Assembly: GCA_000697335.1 (NCBI GenBank)
Contig: JNEM01009963.1
Location: forward strand, 1 to 41,591
DNA length: 41,591 nucleotides
Direction: 5' to 3'
Source: Conidiobolus incongruus B7586
Lineage: Eukaryota; Entomophthoromycota; Entomophthoromycetes; Entomophthorales; Conidiobolaceae
The notes under the pieces were generated by a model. That model searched no databases. It was not told the origin of the DNA and saw nothing but the letters and a program-made list of their open reading frames with translations. Made by a program: the position numbers and the translations under genes. Of the stretch, positions 10,378-21,552 are shown one piece after another. Each line of letters opens with the position of its first letter. Within the stretch, counting starts at the first letter, position 1.

Positions 10378-13300
10378 TCGTTTTTTGATTAAATTTATTT
10401 ATATTTAAATTTTTAAATAGATATAATATCTTAATACAGCTCTTTTTTTTAAGATTTTAGTCAAGTTAATAATATAAAACTATATATTGTTTTAATTTGA
10501 ATATATTTCAAAAAATCTAAAATCTGACAATGATTGATTGGTTTGAATTTACAATTCCTAATATATATGTCCAAAATATTATTTTTTTATTATATTTTAT
10601 TGTTTGGAACCAAAATATATCTAGTTTTTCTGTCATTATGTACACAATACTATTTCAAGTAAATATTTAATGAATAAACAGTGTTAAACCATTTTTAATT
10701 CAATTACTTACAAGCTAATCAATATCTTTATATTGTAATTAATAATTTTCATTAAAAATAAAGTGTTTTTTCTACTTTATTATTGATATTAAAATATACT
10801 AGGAAATTCATTACTTTAAAATATTTTGTTACAAACTAATCTGAATTTATGCTATAAAATCTCAGCATTTATTCTAATAATTTTTTACTCTTCTTTTAAT
10901 AATTAAATAATGATATGATAAAGTATGTAATATTTAATTCTCAACTCTACATTTATAGCAAAATGACTGGTATTTTAAAAATTATAGATTTTATATGAAT
11001 ATTTTTAAAAATATTGTTAGTGATTTTTCTATTGCATGCATAAGAGTGCTTCTAAGGTGTTCCCATTTATCAAAAAAACTTGAATTCAATCCAAACTGAT
11101 ATTTTAAAATTCGAAGTAAAAAAAACCATTAATCTATATCGAAAAATTTATATTATATATAAATATTAATGGATTAATAAATATATTAATAAATAAAAAA
11201 ATCGAAAATAATGATCATATATCATGATTTGATCCTGTTCAAAAAAGGCAACTTATATGAAATCACCTATATTAATCTGACATTGAAATGCAAACTTCAT
11301 AATCATAGATTAATGTGTAGATTTCAAATTAGATTAGTCCTAAGCATGACTTAACTGAACTTTGACAAAATCTCATTTTTATAATAATTTCTACATATAT
11401 GAGATTTTAAAGAAATTCTAATTTCCATCATTCAAAAATATTTTAACCATTATCAAACTCTATTAATTAATTTTTAGTGACAGGTTTGAAAAGCCTATAA
11501 TTTTGCAATAAATAAATACTACAACTAAATAAATTTCCCATATACTATATTTTGAGTAGAATATTATATGTATATATATAATTCTCTGTATTATTTGACT
11601 TTAAAAAATATCACTAAATTTTTATTATTATTCTTATTCTTATTATTATTATTATATTTAGTTGATAAGGTTAACTTAAATTTGAAAAAAATCTTTAATA
11701 AATGAAAATTTATTATACAGATATACTTGAAAAAATTTCACAAATAAATTTAAATCTAGTAAATATATATTTATTTCATTGATTATTAAGATTTTAAGTT
11801 TTTAATAGTTAGTTGAAAAATTTGAAGTATAGTAAAATTGTATGTAGGAGAGATTTGATAACTTTTTTGAAAAATAATCCCAAAGTGAATATTAATCAAA
11901 TATATTATTTTATAAATATAGTTTATAATATACTTTATTATTAAAGTATTGTATTCATATTCAAAGACAATATATTGATAGTATAAACTAATCATCATTA
12001 AAATATCACTTGTTTTAATAAAACATGCTATCAGAAATGCAATAGAAAAATAAATATTGAGATGAAAATAATTTTATATTTTTTGCTCTGGTTGAACTTT
12101 AAAATTTGATATATCCTCAAATAATGAGTGTAGAGATATACTTGAATATTAGTAAACAGTGTAGCTTTTGTGTGTAAAAATATTCACATTTATCCTGATT
12201 CAATTTTTGGAATTAAACTTTCAATCTCATTTTGGTTAATATATTAGTATATATAAATCACAATAAAACAATAATATTTTATTTTCAAAATCATCAAAAA
12301 GATATATTCATTTAATAAGGAATTATAAGAGCTTGAAACTTTTGCCGTTAGTTAAGATTCGATCTAATAATGAATAATCAAATATATTTATTATAACTAT
12401 TGTAACTATAAAGTTTTTTAATCAATTAAATAAAAAAAGAATACTATTACAAATATTCACAAATCATCTTAAAATTTTAATACATAAACTAGAGTTCACA
12501 AATAATTGCAAATTGTCAGTTAAAATTATCATATTATTCAATATTAATATTATTTCAATTGGTTTAATATTTAATTATTAGAAAATTCTCGGAATTATAT
12601 GTTAATTAGTGATTTTGACATAATGAGAACGACTTTTGTACATCAATTATAGATATTTGTCAATATTAAAAGGGTGAAGTGTATATTGGTACCACATTAA
12701 ACATTACATATATTGGGGTTTAATTAGTATCTAGACCATAATTGGTAAAGGCTAAAATATTGGATGAATGTAAAATACAATAACGAAAAAATGAACTCTA
12801 TATTTTTTAAGTATTTATTAACCAATATACTTATTCTTACTCCAATTTACAATGAAATTTAATTAATTCATTGTTCTCTATTTTTCAGCTTTGAAAGAAA
12901 ATGAGATTAACTAAATGGCATTCATATAAATAGTTCAAGTATAATTCCACCAAAATAATTATTACACTATGGATAATTCAATTACTTTAAGATATCAACT
13001 TAATATATTAACAAAAATGCTAAAATTGTGATAATATTAGTTTATTTATAATTAGAGTTAATTGAATTTTTTTTAGTTGAAAATAACTAAATATTAATTA
13101 TAAAAATATTAAAATATTAATAATATGGATCATTTATTCGATATATTATTCAATTTTATATCATTATAATATATAATTCTTTCAATTAACACAAATTGAG
13201 AATTGATAATAAGACTCATCCCTTTTATATTGTAAATTTAACATAGTTTATAAATTTTTATAATATGCTCTAATAATATTAGTATTATAATTTTTGAGTT

Positions 13301-13998
13301 AATTATATAATACAAAAAGTTTAATAACCCAACAAAATACTAAAATTGTGATTTATATAATATAATTATAATAAAAATAAATGATTTTATTAGCGACTGG
13401 ATAGAGTTTTTAAACTGAAATATTTTTGATAATATATTTGCATTAGTTTTTTTTTGTTAATTATGATGATACTTAGGAAATAAGTAAAATTATCGTACAC
13501 ACAAATTTAGTTTAAATATCTTTAAAATCGATATTCTGATATTGAAGTGAAACTATTCATATCCAATATGTGATAGGCTTGAATTCATGAAATTAGTTGA
13601 AATATAGATTGATAACCCCTATTAGTTATTTATTATTACCAACGAATAATTTACTCATTACCAGTTAATATCATTAATATTCCATATACCATATCATCGA
13701 TCTGTATTGAAGCAACCACTGATGCTTATCTTGATAATTCTACATTCCATATTAATTGAGTTGAACACTAATGAATATCATATCATGCAAGTAAATGAAT
13801 ATTCAGTCACACCCAAACAATATTTAATATTTTTAATGAATATTAATATTATAGATTTATACTGAATGCTATTCACTATATTTAAATTTCAAACCAATCA
13901 CCATTGATTAATCCCATAATTGATTTTGTTTTACATTTTACTATTTAAGGTTGTGAATTTAGCTTAAAATTGAAGTAAAATATAAGACTTGAAACATA
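10378..13998. other. 3.6-kb AT-rich desert
   Basis: Very low GC, with dense stops on both strands. An open stretch of 70 codons on the minus strand (11786-11998) is built of Ile/Tyr/Asn codons and looks like chance. A TTA-type microsatellite lies at about 11622-11656. The last 400 bases, before the TPR-like gene, are slightly less AT-rich and probably hold its promoter. I see no RNA gene or element. Confidence 0.6.
11622..11656. repeat. TTA/TTC microsatellite
   Basis: Imperfect run of TTA triplets interrupted by two TTC units. Confidence 0.7.
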
Positions 13999-14481
13999 AT
14001 GAATTTTAAAAATCTAACTGGAAAATCGATAATATCACAATGCGAAATATTACCACTAAACTTTACAGATTTAGAATCTCTATTCGATACTGACACTTTT
14101 CAAATGTATTTAATGGTACAACAACTAATACAAAATGAACAATTAAAAACTCCGTCAAATACAGAATACCTAATTCAATACTACTCTAAACTTATAGAGA
14201 TAACCAATAAAAATCAACCAACTGACAAAACATTGAAATTCAAGTATAATCAATTAAGATTTTATCTATATTTCCATTTAGCTTACCACTATCAAAAATC
14301 CAACGAATTAATTCAATCCGAAGCTTATTACCAACAATGTTTAAAAATTAAAAAAGACTCTTTACCTGTGATAAATAATTTGGCAGTTTTATGGGATTAT
14401 AGAGGTAATTCAACTATGTCCAATAATTTTTGTAAAAGATTGGAAAAATTTAAAAAATTAAATGATGAAAATGCCAAATAA
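13999..14481 (+). CDS. Small TPR-like protein of unknown function
   Basis: Single-exon gene of 160 residues, starting at the first ATG of the open frame. I do not recognise an orthologue. The C-terminal half reads as helical repeats: FHLAYHYQKSNELIQSEAYY, then QQCLKIKKDSLPVINNLAVL and WDYRGN. This has the Ala/Tyr/Leu spacing of tetratricopeptide repeats, roughly residues 90-145, so a protein-protein interaction role is likely. There is no signal peptide or membrane segment. Codon use is AT-rich but clearly more protein-like than its surroundings. It lies between two deserts, so context gives no clue. Upstream exons cannot be excluded, although none is obvious. Confidence 0.65.
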   Translation: MNFKNLTGKSIISQCEILPLNFTDLESLFDTDTFQMYLMVQQLIQNEQLKTPSNTEYLIQYYSKLIEITNKNQPTDKTLKFKYNQLRFYLYFHLAYHYQKSNELIQSEAYYQQCLKIKKDSLPVINNLAVLWDYRGNSTMSNNFCKRLEKFKKLNDENAK

Positions 14482-16915
14482 ATAATAAAATAAATATCTT
14501 AACTTATATAAATGATAATTATTTTGATATTTAAAATTATATAAATTGAAATTAATTTAATCTACCCAATACTTAATAATGTTTATAAATTATTAAACTA
14601 AATAATGAATAAAATATAAATAATTATTCCAATTCACCAAATTATATTTCAATATCAACGAATAATTACCGCTCTATAACTTAAAACATCAAACAAACAG
14701 AACCATTTCAGCAACGTTATTCCAATCTACCAATATAAAAATTCAATTCAATTTTTATCACGTTATTCACGAGCGCGTAGTTAGGGGCCATGTAACAAAG
14801 ACAGATTTCCCATTAATTAATAAAGGAGTGAGTAAATTTAGTTTGTTAACTATGATGATTAAATTAACCAATTACAGTTGAAATTTATGTAATTTACCAT
14901 CTCTCTCTTTATCCAAAATCAACACATAAATAAAAAAATTTTAAACTCAGATTAATTATCAACTTATTCAAATTATATATTATCATACCCTTTCATTATG
15001 ATTCAAATTAACAAATATAACACTTTGTTAACATTTAAAAGGGTTGAATTAATTTTACTAATAATTTTAAATAAAAAAATTCAATTTAAGGAGTTAAAAT
15101 TATATTATATATCAATTGGTTTTTAAATTAAATTTGAAACTTGTAATTTTTGATAAATTACAAAGTGATTGGTAGTTAAATTATTAAACTATAAAACTTT
15201 TAGTTATTAAAAAGGGGTAGTCTTATATTGAATGTGTAAATTTAATTTTTTTGTTAGTGATATTAGTTTATATTTTATAAATGATCTCTATGATCAATCC
15301 TTTTTCAAATTCTTAGTCTATATTAAAAGTGATTAATTAATTTTAAAAGTTAACCAAAAGAGGTAATAGAAATATTAGGCGATTTATAATGAAAGAATAT
15401 TAATTTGAAAGAAATTAAAAATTTATGTTATTTTTGAAAACTCTTAGGCTATTTGGTTAAGTAATTTAATTTTATTTAGTTTGATCAATATTCTAATGTT
15501 TAATACTATTGGTAGAGGCGATTAAAGTTTTAGGGTATACGTCATCATTAGAATTTGGTTGGTTAATTGAATTTTAGCAATATTTATATATATTAGTATT
15601 AAGTAATATTACATTATAATTAAAATTAATTAATAAACAAATTTAGTTGTAAGATCGAATAGAATACACACGTTGATAATGATTAATTGAATTGATAGGT
15701 TAATTTGAACTATTATCAGATTACTAATATTTGTATTAGAATTATTATTTCACATTCTGTTAATACCATCATATTTTATTCATATAAGTGCCTGAATCTA
15801 TTAAATGGCTTGGATTGAATAAATATCAGAATGAAATAATATGATAGTTAGGTTGATATCTTCATTTTAAAAAATCTAGGCTTTATTTATTGTTTATTAT
15901 ATCAATATTCAAGATAATTTTATAATTGTTGATTATAATTTTTTAAATGACGAAATTTTCCGTTAACGTTATTCATATCGAATTAAAATTAAAAATGAGT
16001 AATATTATTGAATAGATTGTAAAAGAGTCCAATCAACATACTTAATTTAATATGAATACTTAGGCAATATTACTATATACAATACACTGAATCAATTCTA
16101 TTATTAGTTAATGACGGATCATTTTCTAGAATTCACTATCTCAAATTGACTATTTAATATCAATATCCATTTATTGTTCAGAGCTAATTAATTATTGGAC
16201 ATGACTTTATAGCGGGTCTTTATATCAATTATAGCATCAATCTATAAACAAAGGAGCGTCATTGCCCCAAAAACTGATGTTACTAGTACTAAATTATCAA
16301 TCAAAGCTCATGACATCGTAGTAGGTATAATTAGAAGAAACATAATTTTGCACTATAATAGCTTGATTGGACTCAATTGATGGGTCTAAAAGCAATCATA
16401 TTGCATTTTGTTGTTCTTGATATAATTCTATTAAATATTTCATTCTTAATCTCTAATTCAAATTAAGATCTCTCAAGTATTAATAATTATTATACAACTC
16501 ATGAAACTACATTAATCTCCTAGAATTGATGGTGGGTTTAGTTTTAATATGGAGATATATTACAATTTAATATTGGTTACGAAAGAGCATAATAAATATC
16601 CAATTAATCTATTAAATTTTACATCTACCCACTTTCCCCCCGGCCATCCCATATTCTCCCTTTGGCCAACCCCTGAAATTCAATGTGAACAGGATCCCAT
16701 TCAACAACCGGTATATGAAAGCATCCATCTTCCAATAAAACCCAGTACCACGGCAATCCCATTTCAATATTCTTTAATAGGAAACATGAGTTGAAAATAG
16801 CAATTCTCAACCCCATTTCGTAAGATTATAAAAGACAGCTGATCCCATTCCATTTAAAATTGCCCAGATTCATCAGATCTTTGCGAAATATTATTCAAGT
16901 CTCAAAGTCACCAAT
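14482..16915. other. Gene-less stretch ending in the promoter of the C2H2 factor
   Basis: 14482-16200 is AT-rich without coding signal. One less AT-rich patch around 14765-14815 contains GAGCGCG and AGGGGCC; I cannot interpret it. From about 16200, and strongly in 16620-16915, GC rises and C-rich tracts appear, ending in a TATA box. This is best read as the transcription-factor promoter and leader. The 81-codon open frame at 16549-16794 lies upstream of that TATA box and resembles no protein. Confidence 0.55.
16827..16834 (+). promoter_or_regulatory. TATA box of the C2H2 transcription factor gene
   Basis: TATAAAAG, a consensus TATA element 89 bases upstream of the start codon at 16916. It implies a 5' leader of about 55-65 bases. 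Confidence 0.6.
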
Positions 16916-17842
16916 ATGTCTTACCAATACTTTGATCATCCTCTTTTAAATACCAACCCTTCTACAACTTTCCCTACCGACACTCTTTTCAGCTACACGC
17001 CTATCGATTCTCAGGAACCTTTTCTCTCTTTCTCAACATTTTCTTCTACCAGCTTTCTTTCATCAACTAACCCTAGTCTTCCTACTTCCCCTTATTTGTC
17101 TTGGCCCCAAACCAGTACTGATTCATTTTCCAGTCAATTTGACTTAGATTTCCGTTTAAATCCATTCTTTAATCCAGCTCAATTATACCAAAACCATTTC
17201 TTTACACCTAATTCAACGCTCTCATCATGTCCTAGTACACCCAATTTTTTACCATTTACCGATTGCTCTGTATTGTCCAATACTCCTGAAGCGGTTTCGC
17301 CCGATCAGATTTTAAGTCCTCCAGTCCCTTCATCACCTCAACAAGCTCCATCGCTCATACTCCCCTCTCAACTCACTAAGAAGTTGGAATCTGAGATTAA
17401 ACGTGAGCAAAGTCCAGAATTGAGCTCTGATCCTATATCCGAACCAACATCTGGATCAATTACTTCTGAATTGATCAATAGTGCACCTGCAAGAAGTCGC
17501 GTGCGCTTGAACCGCGATTCATTCTTGTTGAAGAAGCCTGAAAAAGCTACTCCACCTAAAATCCTTAATTGCCCTCACCCAGGATGCCCCAAAACCTTTA
17601 CCAGAGTATATAGCTTACACTCGCACGTGTGTACTCATTCTACTCTGCGACCATTCAAGTGTGATAAATGCAATGCTGCCTTCAGCAGAAATCATGACTT
17701 GAAACGTCATCAAAAGATTCATTTAGGGATTAAACCTTACAAATGCACCAAATGTGATAAAAATTTTTCCCGAATGGACGCATTAGGTCGTCATAAACAA
17801 AAGAAACCCCAATGCTGGCTAAGCAAAGGACGTGCCAAATAA
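16916..17842 (+). CDS. C2H2 zinc-finger transcription factor, Crz1/Ace2-like
   Basis: Single-exon gene for a 308-residue nuclear DNA-binding protein. The N-terminal 180 residues are rich in Ser, Thr, Pro and Phe, typical of a fungal activation or regulatory region. Three fingers lie at about residues 220-305: C-x4-C-x12-H-x3-H, then C-x2-C-x12-H-x3-H, then a last finger with C-x2-C-x12-H and a final Cys in place of the second His. The segments AFSRNHDLKRH and FSRMDALGRH, plus the C2HC third finger, match the arrangement in Crz1/Prz1 (calcineurin-responsive) and, less closely, Ace2/Swi5. I see no convincing PxIxIT calcineurin-docking motif, so calcium control is not shown. The start follows a consensus TATA box by 89 bases. 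Confidence 0.85.
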   Translation: MSYQYFDHPLLNTNPSTTFPTDTLFSYTPIDSQEPFLSFSTFSSTSFLSSTNPSLPTSPYLSWPQTSTDSFSSQFDLDFRLNPFFNPAQLYQNHFFTPNSTLSSCPSTPNFLPFTDCSVLSNTPEAVSPDQILSPPVPSSPQQAPSLILPSQLTKKLESEIKREQSPELSSDPISEPTSGSITSELINSAPARSRVRLNRDSFLLKKPEKATPPKILNCPHPGCPKTFTRVYSLHSHVCTHSTLRPFKCDKCNAAFSRNHDLKRHQKIHLGIKPYKCTKCDKNFSRMDALGRHKQKKPQCWLSKGRAK

Positions 17843-17916
17843 TTTAGATATATCGGGTTAATTGCGATACAAAATCATCAATCAACAAAATGACCTATAG
17901 TTTTTTGTTGGATATA

Positions 17917-18018
17917 ATGGTTCCATATGATGGTTGGCAACCATTTAGATTCACAGCAATATCCCCTTGATATTTATTATTCATTAACTTTTCATGTATT
18001 TTACATCTCTGGAACCAT
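17917..18018. repeat. Inverted repeat and palindrome downstream of the C2H2 gene
   Basis: ATGGTTCCA (17917-17925) is the exact reverse complement of 18010-18018. Just inside it is ATGGTTGGCAACCAT (17930-17944), a palindrome with 7-bp arms around one central base. Both are probably in the 3' region of the transcription factor gene. A role is not known. Confidence 0.4.
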
Positions 18019-18471
18019 AAGTCAAAACCCAAATTCTAAAATTACGTAATCAACCAATCTGAGGTTGACATTAGAGCGCTTATTTTGCATCTTTACCATT
18101 CCCATTCATCCCCATCGTATCAAACATATATTATTTACTTGTATTATTTAACTTAAAAAATTAACTTAACATAATTTCCTAATATTTAAGCATTAAAAAT
18201 TAAATAAAAAACTATTAAAAAAGAATACACCTAAATTATAATTATGAATTAATGAAATTTTAGTTATTTCGTCATTTATCAAAACTTACAAGTTTCAATT
18301 CTAAAGAATATAAACTAAAATTAAGCTCAAACTTTTAAACAATGATATTAGTTTCTTTCATTATTTAATGACGTAGTCAATTTTAAATATGAATTTAATA
18401 ATTCATATTTATTTAAATTGAATGAGACATATTGTATTTAAACTATTTTATTATACTTTATAAAATTATTA

Positions 18472-18499
18472 AATAATAATAATAATAATAATAATAATG
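18472..18499. repeat. AAT microsatellite
   Basis: About nine perfect AAT units. Confidence 0.8.
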
Positions 18500-20694
18500 T
18501 TAATAACTTGAATTTATTATTATATATAAATTCTTATATATCTGATAAATATTTTATCAAATTAAATTCAGTATTAACTCACTCACTATAATCAATATTA
18601 AAAATCCAAATGAAATTGACCAAATTTAAACTCTGTGTTTATAAAATTCAACAAAACTAAATTGGTAATACAATCAATGTTACTATATATAACTAAGTGA
18701 CTATGTGAAGAGTTGTGTTATCAACAAAATTTATATAATTGATTAATATTAACTAATATAAAAAATAGTATTATTATTAAAATTAATAAAGTTTTAATGA
18801 TGAAATTTATTATTTTAATCATTTTGAAATCATATTTGATATTAACAAAATAAAAATAAATCAAATTAATTAAAATAATTATTTAAATATTTAAATATTT
18901 AATATTTGTCAATTTGAAGGTAAAAAATAATTAAAATACTGATAAGAATTATGATTAATTAATAATATTATTATATTAATAGTTATAATAATCAGTTTGT
19001 AGTTTTTCTATAATTAGTAAAGGATTTATATCTTTATTTTAATAATATATTTTTTTAACTAATTGAGAATTTTTTTTATTGTGAGAATGTGATTGAATTG
19101 GGGTTTAGGAGTTTAATCAATTCAATATAAATAAATGAGGGACAATTCTTACTTTTTAATATATCCATATATTGATAATGGATAGTTAATATTATTTTAA
19201 TTGATCACTTTAATTAATTTACTCTTTGTTGTTCCAATTATCTTGAAATAAAAATTCATTGTTTGAATTGATTGATCATGGATGAATATTCTTTTCTGAT
19301 TGTTAAAATATGCGACTTATTCGAAATGGTTATAGGTTGATCATATTGTGCAATAGGTTCCATTATACCTTTCAAGATTATAAATTTAATTAAACTTTTA
19401 TCAGAATGCTGGTATATTTCTTATTAATTATTGTAATAAACAAATGTATAGCAGCAATGCCATATTATAATATTGCTATATGATTTTTATCCATTCTTTA
19501 ATATTTCTTGGATATAATTCTTTAAGAAATTAGATTTTTTATATTCACTCAGTTTATTCAAATTAGTTTAATAATTCATTTAATCCTTAATACAAAATTA
19601 TAATTTATTAAAATAGAATATTCTTTTTATCATCAAATGAGATTGGAGATATATTGGTTTGCTCTAATCTAGGTGACGAAGCATAACGTATAATGAGAAT
19701 TTGGCATTTTCAAAATTTTTTACTAAAAATACTGTGATAAACTATTTTGTTTTCATATTTATATATATATTAACTATTTTTCTCAAATAGTGATAATACA
19801 AGTGTAATAGAATTTAATACTATGTGAAAAATAATTCAATTGCCAATATCAATAAGGTTTTGTATCAATTTTTTTATTATCTATACGTGTTATCCTTTAT
19901 ATTATAAATAAACTCTAAATATATAATTCAGCCATAATTATTATATTCTATAAATAAATACTTGAAAATCTCTAAAAGTTTAAATTGATAATTATCAAAC
20001 AGCATATAACCTTACCCAATAAAAATTCACATCGAATGGGAATGACTGCAAGTACAAACTTTGAATTTTGAGCTAAAATGTTAATATTATTCAATGTTTT
20101 TTATTTTTATAAAAACTAACTACAAATCATATTACAAGGTTTAATCAGACAGCATATCCTTAAATTCACAAAATCATTGACTAATATTATATTTACGAAT
20201 TATAACATAATTGAATATTCATCATTTAGTCAATTTCATCATCAATTTTCTATTCAATTCTACAATATTTGCTTTTTCCAACCGCCCAAATTATAATGAT
20301 TTCAGTATTACTTGATAAAATATATTTAAAAATATATAAGTAAATCAAGCTATTTTTAAAGAAATTCAATGAATATTTATTAGGTAGTTTTTATTGAGTT
20401 CAAGATTTAATTATTTTAATAGAAAATTTTATTAAAATTGAGCACTATTAACAAATTATACATAAATTTCAAATTTATTCTGATAATATATAATTAATAT
20501 TTACTATGGATTTGTGGTATATAGAAAATTTTTTTAATTTATTTGATAAATATTATAAAACAATTGTATAAGTGTTTTTCTCCAAATTTATTTCAAATTT
20601 TATGACTTTAAATTAATTCAAAAGGTTATTTTTTTTAAAATATTTTGGTATAAATAAACTCTATATGGAAAATATTAATATATTAAAAATTTAA

Positions 20695-20802
20695 AATTGT
20701 AAATGGATATATATATATATATGACACACCAATCATTATTTAATATAATTTCAAATTATAATTGTCCTATTAATTCATTTAAATATCTATCCATTTACAA
20801 TT
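20695..20802. repeat. 108-bp element with perfect 15-bp inverted repeats
   Basis: AATTGTAAATGGATA at 20695-20709 is the exact reverse complement of 20788-20802. The inner part begins with a TA run and is otherwise AT-rich. The length is nearly the same as the inverted-repeat element at 8080-8188, but the sequence differs. It could be a hairpin or a MITE-like relic; no target-site duplication is evident. Confidence 0.5.
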
Positions 20803-21114
20803 CGCTAATAAAATTGTACTTCAAATTAACAAATTCTTAAAGTCTATAATCATCATAAATATTAAGATCTTCAATATAAGTAATATAATTAATTTAAGCC
20901 AAAATCATTTTTATTATGTAACAATAAACCAATAAACCTTAAAATTACCAGATGTTAGAGTTGAGTAAATTTTTTTGTATATAAGGTGAAGTTAATTGTA
21001 TATTGATGAGAAAATTTGTTGACATCATTTTATCTGGAAAATAATTTTTTTAAAACATATCAAATATACTATACTATACTTTTAATATAAGAACTTAAAT
21101 TAATTTTGTAAAAT

Positions 21115-21241
21115 TATAATTTTGATTAATATAGTTTCAATTGTGATTTTTTGCAAAGATTTATGGGTTTATATATATATATATATATATATTACTAAAT
21201 AAGAATCAAAAAATAAAACAATTTCTTTAATCAAAATTATA
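21115..21241. repeat. 127-bp element with perfect 15-bp inverted repeats around a TA microsatellite
   Basis: TATAATTTTGATTAA at 21115-21129 is the exact reverse complement of 21227-21241. The centre holds about eleven TA units (21170-21193). The arms are AT-only apart from one G, so chance is more likely than for the other inverted repeats. Confidence 0.35.
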
Positions 21242-21552
21242 TAAAACTAATCACAGTTTCAATTTTATTAAGTTCATGTAATTGAAAATTTTAAAGCATC
21301 AGCGTTTATAAAAAAAAGTTTTAAATGAAAGTATTTTATGACCATATTTTATTATTGAGTAAATATTTCATAATTTGATATATTTTTACTTAATAAATAT
21401 ATTGCAAAATTTAATGCTTATTAAGATAAAAAAATACAAATCAGATCATTAAATAAATGATTAATAAATAAATGAGATAATATATTGATACGAATAATAA
21501 TTAAAGAGTAAAAGATATTTAATGTATAATTTTGAATTTAATAATAAAAACA

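Larger units (their letters stand above)
17843..21552. other. 3.7-kb AT-rich stretch between convergent genes
   Basis: Lies between the 3' ends of the C2H2 gene and Rpt2. 17843-18130 is probably the 3' region of the former. The rest is low-complexity AT DNA with microsatellites and two inverted-repeat elements. No coding or RNA signal was seen. Confidence 0.6.

Noticed and set aside
11786-11998. 70-codon open frame, minus strand
   Set aside because: Almost only Ile, Tyr, Asn and Lys codons in AT-rich DNA; expected by chance.
12966-14000. Box C-like ATGATGA motifs (for example near 13463) as C/D snoRNAs
   Set aside because: No paired box D at proper spacing with a terminal stem; such motifs are frequent by chance in this composition.
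16549-16794. 81-codon open frame upstream of the C2H2 factor
   Set aside because: Lies upstream of the TATA box in the GC-richer promoter, has no recognisable domain, and cannot be joined to the factor in a convincing way.
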